Assembly (NCBI GenBank): GCA_022559985.1
Contig: JAFJTR010000095.1
Coordinates: forward strand, 3,216-67,215
Source of the DNA: Parastagonospora avenae f. sp. tritici 18332-5
Taxonomy: Eukaryota; Ascomycota; Dothideomycetes; Pleosporales; Phaeosphaeriaceae
DNA: 64,000 bases
Direction of reading: 5' to 3'
The position numbers were made by a program, and so were the translations under genes. This document shows, piece after piece, positions 38,601-49,901 of this stretch. The notes under the pieces are model-generated. The model was not told the DNA's origin, did not search any database, and worked only from the letters and a program-made list of their open reading frames with translations. Positions within the stretch are counted from its first letter, which is position 1. Each line of letters opens with the position of its first letter.

Positions 38601-40018
38601 TCTCCGCTCGGGCGGACTGCGTTGAAGACGGGACGGTGGACGGTCGTCTCAGCGCGCAGTGCTACACGACGATCAAACACAAAGTGATGGTGGTCGGGTG
38701 TGACGTATGCATGACCAGGACGGTTCACGGTGTTACACAGAGCCAGCGGCAAAAGGGTGCAGCACTTGGAGACGTGCACAATGCGACGATGCCGTGCGAT
38801 GCTGTGGTGAGCAACGGGCGACAGGCGACAAGCGGCGTAGTAAGCACCGGCTGTGTCTCTCGTAACGGTGTTCGTGTGCAGGGCCATGACGCAGGGTCCA
38901 ACTCTTTATGACGATCTTGTATGATTGAGGCTGGAGCCGCGACGAAACAGGAGGCAGGCAAAAGAAGGGATCAGCAACTTAGCCGCGGGCGTGAGACGAG
39001 GGGCGGGCGCGTGAACAAGCTGACCCGTAATTCCTGGCGGTATTCGGGAAGAAAGGCACTGTGGCAAGGTGAGGTGAGGGCGGGGTGGGCGTGGACCTGC
39101 TGGGAGCGTTGAGCTGGCAATGTCTGCAAACAGTTGTCGCGATAGCGGAGAACCACAACGGCGGAGGGTCGTCACTCGTGGCCTTGCAGTGCAGCGCCGT
39201 GCACATTGCAGCTGGGGGTTTGCATTGCGCGGGTTGTCTCTTGGGACCAGCGTCACGGGGTCTGATTGGGCTGCGGTGGTGAGTATGTCGAGATGGAACG
39301 GAAAAATCGGCAGAACGACGTCATCAGGTGGGGCGCGCGCTAGAGATCGGCGGACTCCAACCCTGGTACGTCACTGCCACCCGAATGGAGGTTTGCGCGG
39401 GCTGATCACTTGTCGCGGCAGCCAGCGCTTTAACGTGCCCGCTGGACATTATCAATGGCAAGAGTAATAACGGCGTCGGCACACTTGTTCGATCCCTCTG
39501 CGAATTATTGTCTGCACGTTGCTCCCTCCGCCGCTAACGCATCCTGTGAACAACTGGTCAAGTCTCCACCGGCCGACTGGGTTCCGCTGCTCTCATCAGT
39601 GGCCTGCACACCTAGCGCTTGGAGTGGCGATCACCATCATCAAACCCAAGGGGCCGACGGTGTGCCTCACAAAACCGCAAAGCTCAGCTACTGCTGAACC
39701 TTCCTCAACACCACTGCGCGGGGCTGGGGAGCAAAAACACGGGACAAGCAAAGCCGCCTGCAAAGCCTTCCGCCGTCATCATCACACATTCCACCCAGCT
39801 TCTACCGCGCCAACACCACGAACGCAGGGGCATCGGCTTTTCTGCGCGCACTACGGGGACCCTTGAAACCCCAAAGCGGCATAGTTATTTCCATCTACCT
39901 ACCACGCCCACCGCATCCACCGTCTATCGTCTTGGCGGCTGCCCACTTGATCTAAACGGCCAGTCTGCCGACTCCAGTCCTTCTCACCCTACATTCACAG
40001 AGCCGCACACACGTTGAA
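35681..40018. other. 4.3-kb gene-poor region
   Basis: Both strands carry only short ORFs (under about 155 codons) with no recognisable domain. I could not join them with plausible introns. The final few hundred bases, pyrimidine-rich, are probably the promoter and leader of the SCOC-like gene. No inverted-repeat ends, tRNA or intact transposon ORF is visible. Base composition is not extremely AT-rich, so strong RIP is not evident by eye. Confidence 0.55.
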
Positions 40019-40739
40019 ATGTCGGTCCACCCCCAAGTCACCTTCACACAATACCCGTCTGCCGTCGAGGACGACATCCGACGACCATCATACCCTGACG
40101 ACATGTCTACCACCTCATCGGGTTCCTCAGTCAGCGAACACGACCATGCTAAAACCGATCCCTCGCTACACCCTCGCCCTCGTCTTGGTAGCAGGAAGTC
40201 CAGTGGCACCATCATAATACCACGTGACAGCCCAAACATTGAGCTCAAAGAGGAAGAATACGACGATGGCGATGCCCGCACCATGAGCCCGCGACGAAGC
40301 AGCGAGGAGATTGAGAAGATGGGCCAAGATGCGCGACAAGCACTCATAGAGTGAGTCAACCCTACCCGTCCTACTGCCGTCGTCGATGTTACTCTTACGA
40401 AGACGATGTTTGCTCTACGTCTCAGTTCCGGCCTCTTCATCCGCTTCTATTTCTGCTCATGCACAGTCAACTAATTATTACCTTAGACAAGCAAAACAAC
40501 TCCAAGCAAGCCTCATGGAGATTGTCGACCGCGTAGAAGTGGTCAAGAACGAACACGAGAAGCTAGAGGGCGGGAACCGCTTCCTTCAATCGTGAGTTGT
40601 TATCACAGTGTCTGCATGGAAAAGGAGATGACTAACGCGCTCCAGATATATTGGCGAACTCATGCAGACCAGCAAGATCACGTCCAGCGGCGCGGGCAAG
40701 ATCACCAAAGGAAAAGGAAAAGGTCGCATCATAAAATAA
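40019..40739 (+). CDS. SCOC-like short coiled-coil protein
   Basis: Exons 40019-40350, 40487-40591 and 40646-40739 give 176 residues. Introns are 136 and 54 bp. The N-terminal 90 residues are disordered and acidic/Ser-rich. Residues about 98-155 form one continuous coiled coil (GQDARQALIEQAKQLQ, then VVKNEHEKLEGGNRFL, then YIGELMQTS). This matches the short coiled-coil (SCOC) family, whose animal members bind Arl1-type GTPases at the Golgi and act in autophagy. The tail is basic (KGKGKGRIIK). The fungal function is inferred from the family only. Confidence 0.83.
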
Positions 40740-42893
40740 CAACCAGAGCTCCCACTACAGAAGTCACCACCTTCATTCCACAGAGCAAATCATGTTGGCC
40801 TTCCAACGCAACCACACCTCATCATCGAGGCCACGCGAGTTGGCCATCCGCATTACGAAGCCATCATGATTATTTATTGTCTCACCCACTGAGGCAATCT
40901 TCCGCCGTGCATACCACCGATCTTGATCGTCTTTACAAGCGTTGCATAGCGGCATCGGACCGGCTACATGGCGTTTAATATCTTCCTTCAATTCGGCACA
41001 ACAGCTTCTGTCTTACCACAATTCACGTATCCACCCGAATCACTTCAACAAACCTCCTAGATCTGGCTTTGCCGAGCCATTATTGTCATTCCGCCTTCAT
41101 CCCTCGAATTTATACCACGGCAAGCACATCCTCTGTTTTCTGCATTGCAGGGTCTTTTCGGTCTATTATTCAAAACATCACACCGGCGTTACACTGTTGG
41201 CGATATTGGTGTCAGGTGTTCTTTTGTATCGAATCCTTGGTAGCCGTAGTATGGAGTTGCGGCGCCCAAAGCCTATAGTAATGTTGGGGCGCATTGTCTG
41301 CGCCTCACGGCTATGTACGGCTCGCGAATGACTGGAATGCTGGAACTTCCCCAACATCTTCATATTAGATACAAAAAATCGCAAAGAATTTTGAATCTTC
41401 TCAAATGCCATACTCGCTGCTTTGGGTTCGTGAGCCTTGCGATTTGAGTGGACCCTGCGTCGGCCCTTTTAAGCACACGATCGTGATCTCAAGAGTCTCA
41501 AATATGAGCGCCCGTGTGCATAGCATACCTTGTCTAGCTGACTGGCTGTTCCGAGCTAACATATCCAAGATGCATCGGAACCTGCTCCCGAGAGTCGGAC
41601 TAGGGACCCACATGGTAGCGGTCTGTACCTTCACATGGCCATCGCAGCGCCACAGCCGTTAGGGCCATCTTCCATGTATTTTTTTCTTTGGTAGCGAGTG
41701 ATCTTTGATGCCTCATGAATCAATCACGAGGCAAAAGTCAATCTTCAACCCCGACTGATGTCCGAAGAGCAAATGCTGACACACTTGCCTGCATGCAGCA
41801 TGGCAGCGGAATTCGGCGAAACCGGCGACCAGCCTGGGATTTCATATTGTGATAGTCGCCACGTGCGAAGGTGGGCGGCGCGAGAATTAGTCTGTCACAG
41901 GGTGGGGCGATGATTGGTGCGGATGCAGCTGCGAAGATTTCTGGCGCTAGGCGAGAGGTATGGGATCACGATGGTGATGTTAAGTACCCGAGGACTCACC
42001 GCTGGTACAGGGGTGAGGCGATCAAGCTTTGGTCTAATAATTTCACGTTGAGGAAAGTGAACCTCGGTGGCGCTTTCCATATTTTCTAACCTTGACTCTG
42101 GCGCTTTGCATCTCATCGCCAGGTCACTGCCCGCCGCCAAGTGGTGAAGCACACCCGATGAACTATTGCGGATCAGCCTTGTGAGTTCGTTTCGAGGTTG
42201 TCTTAGATAAAACTTAGCACTGCTTTCATTCACCACACTGTGTGCATGCATGCCACAGATCGACTGGTCGTTTGCACATCCTCATCAGTGCTTCAACTCG
42301 AACCTTCAAAGCTTCTCGCGCATTGCAGTCCGCAATATTTCACTCATGTAATAGCAAGCTCACATCGCCATGCAAGTCTTGCTCTGGCTTGTTATTCAAG
42401 TTCTTGGTTCATATTACTCTGTCACTGTTCACATTCATGCATCATCATTAGCTCATAGATTAAGGTATCCATGGCTTTTTGACTTCTCGATCAGGCCACG
42501 CAGACTTACTCAGAGTATTACAAGTCTAATGGATATGGATTTTCTCATAGCTCTGTACATGTCTCTTCTCACCATCACCTTGCCATCCTGCGTACACTCT
42601 AGTTTATATCGACATCATCGATACTTTCCTTGCCAGAACACCATAGTGCTCTTCGTTTCACTATGTTCTTTAAGTCTGTTCACTAAATCATCTCAAAGGC
42701 TTTAAGATTGACACTGGGTTGTGCGGAGTGCATAGGTCATTTTGCAAGAATCCTCATTCTTCACTCCTATGTACACATGTCCCCTTGTTCAGAGAAAAGG
42801 AAATCTTGTTTATAAGATTCAGCCTAAGTGTACACAAAATACAGTATTGCCGCAACGCTCACAGCTCTAATTTCTCAACCTTGCACCAACTGC
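40740..42893. other. Gene-poor stretch, no supported gene
   Basis: This holds the 3' regions of the SCOC-like gene and of MAS1, which converge. ORFs on both strands are short and featureless. No repeat, tRNA or transposon was recognised. Confidence 0.55.
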
Positions 42894-44567
42894 TTATGAC
42901 AGCATTCTGCTCATGTCATTCCTGATTCTGTTGTAGTCGAGCAGACCCTCGATCTGCCCAACAGCTGAGATGGCAACGTCCCTGTCCCAAATCTTCTTCT
43001 TGGCAAACTCCATGACGTCCTTCTCAGTAATGGCACCGACAACGCGCTCAACCTCCTCGGGCGATAACCTGCGACCGGTGGTGATGATCTGGCGACCAAT
43101 GTCTTCGGCAACTGCAGTGGTACCGTCTAGGGCAAGCAAGATGGAGGCCTTCAACTGAGCCTTGGCGCGCTCAACTTCGGCAGAGCTGACGTTCATGGTA
43201 AGGCGGGTCCATTCGCGCAGAGTGAAGTGGACGAGATCGTCAATGTTGGTAAGGTTGGAGGTGGTGAGGTAGATACCCCAGAGACTGAGCTACGTTAGCA
43301 TTGGTGTTCTTTGCGATTCATTGACTAGAACGTACCCGGTGTCTGAATAGCTGGTGGAGAAGCTCATGAAGCTGTTGGCCAGGTTGTTTTGTGAAACGAA
43401 GTTGCTGAGCTTGCTGCCAAGGTAGGCAGACTGGCCCATTGCGCGGTCCCAGTTGCCGACAATAGCCTGTGTGACCAGTGCGGTGAAATAGTCGGGGTCG
43501 CTCCAGCTCACACCCTCAACGGCGATGGCAATGTTGGCAGTTGCCATAGTGTCATCTCGTAGCCTGACCTCGGAGCCGACAAAGTCGGGGGTCTGCTTCT
43601 GCTCGGCAACAACGCTCTTGGCAGAGTAGTCGACGGCTTCTGAGGGCAGGTTGGCGAAGTGCTTCTCGGCGAGGTCGACCAGTTGCTCGTGGGGGATGCC
43701 ACCAGCACCGACAAGAACCATGCGGTCGGCGGTGTAGTTGGTCTTGATGTAGTTCTCGAGATCTGCGCGCTGGATGGTCTGGATGTTCTCCTTGGGTCCG
43801 AGGATGGTGCGTCCGAGGGGCTGGCCCTGGAACGCGGTTGCGTGCAGGTGGTCGAAAACAACCTCCTCGAGCTGCTTGTCCACCTCTTCCTGCTCGCGGA
43901 GAATGACATCACGCTCGCGCTCGATGGCCTGGGTCTCGAGCTTGGAGTTCTGGAGGATGTCGGAGAGGATGTCGACGGCGGCGGGAACGTCGTTGTTGAA
44001 GGCCTTGGCGTAGTAGACGGTGTTTTCGCGCTGTCAAGCCATCAGTATGCAGGCCATGTGATGTGATTCCGCCATGCCGCAGGCGCACGTACCGATGTGT
44101 AGGCGTTCAGGTGGCCGCCCATGTTCTCAATCTCGAGCTCCAATTGCTGCTGTGTGCGCTTCTGGGTTCCCTGGGCGGAGCATTAGCGTCCACGTGCATC
44201 CACTGTCACGGTCAATTGCGTACCTTGAAGGCAAGATGCTCGAGGAAATGCGCGGTTCCGTTGGTCTTGTCCGTCTCTGCGCGGCTGCCAGCATCAATCC
44301 ACACACCGACGGTCGACGTCTGGGCCCACGGAGAGTGCTCGGTAGCGATCTGCGTCATCGGGTCAATTGCTGTGCTGCGAGCGCGGGCAGTGTCCAGCGT
44401 ACCGTGAAGCCATTTTTCAGCGTGGTGGATTCCGTCTTCGCGCCGTATGAGACGGGTGTGGCCAGGCCTCGTGTCAAGGGCGACTGCCTCGAGGCCTTGA
44501 CGGCGTTGATGGCGGCGCGGGAGCGGATGCCCTGCTGCAGGTTGAGTGCGAGCCGCCGGGAAGCCAT
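42894..44567 (-). CDS. MAS1: Mitochondrial processing peptidase beta subunit
   Basis: Minus-strand exons 44567-44403, 44349-44224, 44170-44093, 44030-43336 and 43284-42894 give 484 residues. The N-terminus is a basic presequence (MASRRLALNLQQGIRSRAA). The M16 zinc-binding motif is His89-Phe-Leu-Glu-His93 (HFLEH), followed by GTQKRTQQQLELEIENMGG and the distal-Glu region LNAYTSRENTVYY. An intact HxxEH motif marks the catalytic beta subunit rather than alpha or a core protein of complex III. It removes presequences from imported matrix proteins. Introns are 51-62 bp. It is divergent from SDH4 with about 306 bp between the starts. Confidence 0.96.
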
Positions 44568-44873
44568 TGCGTCTGCTGGCGGTGCAGGAAAGGATGGGGG
44601 ATGGGGCGGAGATGGGGTGGGATGAGGTACGTCGAGCTGGAGCTTGGCCGTGGTTACAGGCGATCGAGTTCGAAATCTGCCATCACGTGACGGCGTTCCC
44701 GGTTCCGGCCGCGAGGGCTCGCCAATGAGGGCCTGAGCGATCCTCAGCATCCAGATCCGAGGTTGACGACATTTGCTTGCAACTGCGAATTCCGGGCGAG
44801 CTCGTCTGCCATCTCGACACCACACCCGCGCTGTTTGCTGCCCGCCGTCCGCTACGCACTCGACACCTGCGCA
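44568..44873. promoter_or_regulatory. Divergent promoter MAS1 / SDH4
   Basis: 306 bp separate the start codons of two nuclear genes for mitochondrial proteins. It contains a tgatgg/atcacgtgacgg segment at about 44690; tcacgtga is an E-box-like palindrome (bHLH site). Joint control is inferred, not shown. Confidence 0.5.
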
Positions 44874-45513
44874 ATGGCTTCCATCATGCGTCCGAGCCTT
44901 CTGAGGCAAGCCGTGAAGGTCCCCGCCGCCTCGCAACGCACGCTGTCGACTGTCACGAGCTCCACCCTCAACCGCCCGCTCGCCCAGCAGCTGCGACCAG
45001 CCTTCCAGCGCTCGGCTGTCCCCGCGTCGACGCGCATTGCCGCCTTTCACGCCACGCAGCGGAACCAGATCCTGCCTCCGCTGCCCCAGAAAATCGAGGG
45101 CACCACCAACGACCCCACGCCCGTCCCGAACCCAGACTACTCCCACGGCAGCTACCATTGGAGCTTTGAGCGCATCATCTCTGCTGGCCTCGTTCCCTTG
45201 ACCCTCGCACCCTTCGCTGCCGGGTCGCTAAACCCCGTGACCGACTCCATCTTGTGTGCCATGTTGGTCGTCCACTCACACATTGGCTTCGAGTACGTAC
45301 TTTGGTCATGATGGTGTCGATGAGACATGCAGACTAACAGCAAACAGGTCGTGTATTATTGACTACTTCCCCAAGAAGCGCATTCCCAAGCTGCGCATCG
45401 CCGCCCATTGGGCTCTCCGCATCAGCACCCTCCTCCTCGGCGTCGCTCTGTACTCATTCGAGACCAACGACGTGGGCATTACCGAGGCTGTGTCAAGGGT
45501 CTGGCATGCTTAG
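44874..45513 (+). CDS. SDH4: Succinate dehydrogenase membrane anchor subunit (CybS)
   Basis: Exons 44874-45292 and 45348-45513 (55-bp intron) give 194 residues. The N-terminus is a Ser/Arg/Ala-rich presequence. Three membrane segments follow: around ERIISAGLVPLTLAPFAAG, ILCAMLVVHSHIGFE and LRISTLLLGVALYSF. HSHIGFES and DYFPKKRIPK carry the family's heme-ligand His and quinone-side Asp/Tyr signatures. It anchors the SDH catalytic dimer in the inner membrane and takes part in ubiquinone reduction. It is one of the subunits where SDHI-fungicide resistance changes arise in plant pathogens. The start was chosen as the MASIMRPS methionine. Confidence 0.94.
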
Positions 45514-46189
45514 ACGGGTCTTAGCTGTGTACAATAAGTAATAAGAGAATACCATCTGAATTGAGCTACACACGCTGTGACAGATCCTAGACAAACACCA
45601 GGTACATGTTGTGACTGACGAGCATAACCAATATTTCCACAAGAGGCCATGTTCGAGACGAACTCATATCCGCCAAGACTCTCGAAACACGACAAGCCTG
45701 GCACTGTTCTCACGTTTCACCAAAACACTATGGTGCCGGGCAAACACGTGCTTCCGGATAAAGGTCCAACCTTGCAACGCGACATGGGTCTATGGCAGGT
45801 ATAGTACTCACGCATCATCTGGCGAGTCTTGTGCCACATAGATACGTGGACCAAATCTAACAATTATAACGCCGTACTGCTGATCAAACTACGTATATCG
45901 TCCCGGGAGGCCCGTACGACAGCGGGTGGGGAATTTACGAGATGGCAGGACATCGACGACGGAACAAAATCACAGCTGGACGCTCATTACCAAAGAAATA
46001 AAAAGAGACGCGCACTGCAACCTGCTACCTGGTTGGGAAGACGGAGGGATTCTCGCTGTCGAACAAAGGACACTCGAGCATTGACATAACCCGCCTACAT
46101 CTTCAACCCTCTCAACATTGTGTCTGGATAGATACGTATAGGACACCGATTCCAGAGTCTGGCAAGAGCAACGAATCCCAACACTCGCC
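45514..46189. other. Intergenic, SDH4 3' side and LPMO promoter
   Basis: No gene or repeat seen. Short ORFs only. Confidence 0.6.
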
Positions 46190-47034
46190 ATGCCACCCAC
46201 AATGCTTGTATCCCTCATCATCCTCTCTCTCACCACCTCGGTCCTCGCGCATTCACACGTCGACGAAATCTGGGCCCCCAACCCATCCACTCACTATCCA
46301 GGTTACAATCCCAACTACTACGATACCGTCCCCTACCCCAACAACACGCCGGGCTGGTACACTACCGGACAAGGAGGTCGTCCCTTATACCCCATCGACC
46401 TCAACACGTACTCCATCATCTGCAACAACAACTCTTCCCCTGCCAACATCAGCGCCTCTGTCCCTGCGGGCGAGACAGTAAGGGTGAATTGGTGGGGACC
46501 CGGACCGTGGCCGAACAATCACAAAGGTCCGATCTTGGACTACATTGCACCATGCAATGGGAGTTGTAGAGATGTCGATGCGCGGGAGCTCAAGTTTGTG
46601 AAGATTGCCGAGATGGGATGGATAGATGACAGCATTCCAGAGGGGCTTTGGGCCGCAGACATATTAAGAATGGACAATAGTAGTTGGAATATCAAGATTC
46701 CAAACGGACTGATGGCGTCCGAGTACGTGCTCAGAACGGAAATAGTTGTGAGTGAACTGGTGCGAGGACAGAAGGAAAGTATGGCTGACGAAATGACTAG
46801 GCTCTTCACCAAGCGCATCTTGCGAAGGGCAATGGTACGTATTCGCCTGTTGGTGCCGAATTCTATCCACAATGTATTAGTCTAAAAGTCACTGGAAATG
46901 GAACAAGGGCGGTGACCGGTGGGGTGGATGCTAGGACCTTTTATACAGGAGCAGAGCATGGGATTGCGTACAAAACGCTTCACGAGTCGAGTGAGCATCC
47001 AGACTACATCATTCCTGGACCACGTCCTTGGTGA
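46190..47034 (+). CDS. AA9 lytic polysaccharide monooxygenase
   Basis: Exons 46190-46747 and 46801-47034 (53-bp phase-0 intron) give 263 residues. A 20-residue signal peptide (MLVSLIILSLTTSVLA core) leaves His21 as mature residue 1, the N-terminal copper ligand. The second brace His is His111 in NNHKGPILDYIAPC. The axial Tyr lies in AEFYPQCISLKV, and the conserved ALHQAH segment also matches. No carbohydrate-binding module follows the catalytic domain, which ends PGPRPW. AA9 enzymes oxidatively cleave cellulose or hemicellulose; regioselectivity cannot be told here. NSS and NGT glycosylation sites are present. A false donor at AATG|GTACGT is read through, because the frame across it keeps the FYPQC motif. 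Confidence 0.94.
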
Positions 47035-47288
47035 AGCGCTGAAGCTGTTACACGATAGTAAGGTTTGAACAACATTTCGCATTCCCATATATGTTAACGT
47101 CAAGTCAATTCACCGGTATCGCATACACAATGTACAGTGTTAATTACCCACAGAGAGCGGCAAAGTGCGGACTTGAGCCCATTCACGACCTACATTTTGA
47201 ACAGTGAATCCACTGAAGGGGGTTGAAGTCGGCGCCTGTAACACCGTATGATGGCGCCGCCTCCAAATACTAAACACCTATCAATCAG

Positions 47289-48344
47289 TTTACCCCCTCA
47301 GAGCATTTACAACAACACCCCAACTATCTCGACTTCCTATCGCAACTCAAAAGTGAAAACCCCCGTCTCGCCAACAATCGATGCTTGGCTCTTCGAGCTG
47401 AAGCATCGCAAGTCCATATTGCACACTCAATCCTCGATGCTTCTGACCCATACAACAAAGCAATCTTGGCATTTCAAGACTTTACAAACTCCGTCATCGA
47501 CGGCCTCGAGCGTAAAGATCCAGAAATCATCAATCTCATTCCTGACGGCTATCTAACCGCCGTATATTCCCGGGTCCTAAATACCAATTATCACATGCCC
47601 GACTATATATGCAAATGGGTCAAGGAAGCCATGCTCAAGCTCCCGCTGCGACGCAAGGAACATCCGTTCTATTTCCTGGCGATTATCCGGGCGCAGAGCA
47701 ATAGCGAGCTCAAACCTGTCAAATCCCGGCTCCTGGCTGCGCATACAGAATTCGAGGAGTGGATGCCATGTGTGTTCGATCCTGAGAATCTGGTCAAGGA
47801 TCCTTCGGGCTTGTGGTTCTTGCGCAACCAGAATGGCATCAAGGACGTGGACTCTAGTGCCGTGACTTCTGAAGATACATGCCTCATCTGCACCGAGAAG
47901 TTTGACGAGGACTCACATGTGGCTAAGCAAGCACCTTGCGGACATATCATCTGTGTCGGCTGTTTCGACAAGTGGCTCTTGGAGTATGGCGGCACATATC
48001 GCTGCCCAATATATCGTGCATGTGTCGTGTGCGGAGCAAACGACTGCAAGCATCACGATGTGCCTCGAGAATCCGTAGCTCCTTTTCCACTGCCGGAATT
48101 CTTGAAAATCGCGCTCCCAGAAGCAGTTGGTCGGTCGCTTCATGGACTCGAGCCACGTATTTACTTTAGGCTACGAGAAGAGACTCGGCAAGACCGCGTG
48201 TTGGCCGCTTGGATTGCCCTCCTTATTAAGCATACCCCGGAGAATGATCTAATATTTGAGCGCTTCGTTGAGGATGGTAGGGAAATTACGCAGTCTATAG
48301 TGACGACATACCTTGTGGCTCGTCACCAATGGACTATGAAGTAG
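47289..48344 (+). CDS. RING-finger protein, 5' end unresolved, last zinc ligand replaced
   Basis: From 47289 the frame is open for 351 codons (FTPSEHLQQHPNYLDF...). No ATG opens it: the frame has TAA just upstream, and the first in-frame ATG is well inside. A good 51-bp intron (GTAACA at 47238, branch TACTAAAC, AG at 47287-47288) would remove that stop, but I could not find the first exon. Mid-protein is a C3HC4-like RING: CLIC, PCGH, CVGC, then CPIY where CPxC is expected (TAT for TGT/TGC), so one ligand is missing. A Cys-rich CVVC..CKHH stretch follows. The rest is helical with no known domain. It may be a diverged E3 ligase or a gene in decay. Confidence 0.65.
   Translation, partial: FTPSEHLQQHPNYLDFLSQLKSENPRLANNRCLALRAEASQVHIAHSILDASDPYNKAILAFQDFTNSVIDGLERKDPEIINLIPDGYLTAVYSRVLNTNYHMPDYICKWVKEAMLKLPLRRKEHPFYFLAIIRAQSNSELKPVKSRLLAAHTEFEEWMPCVFDPENLVKDPSGLWFLRNQNGIKDVDSSAVTSEDTCLICTEKFDEDSHVAKQAPCGHIICVGCFDKWLLEYGGTYRCPIYRACVVCGANDCKHHDVPRESVAPFPLPEFLKIALPEAVGRSLHGLEPRIYFRLREETRQDRVLAAWIALLIKHTPENDLIFERFVEDGREITQSIVTTYLVARHQWTMK

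Positions 48345-49901
<1,557 letters not shown>

Noticed and set aside
46837..46886. Possible second intron in the LPMO gene (gtacgt .. tattag)
   Set aside because: Splicing it out would delete the axial-Tyr motif FYPQC. Reading through keeps the full AA9 sequence.
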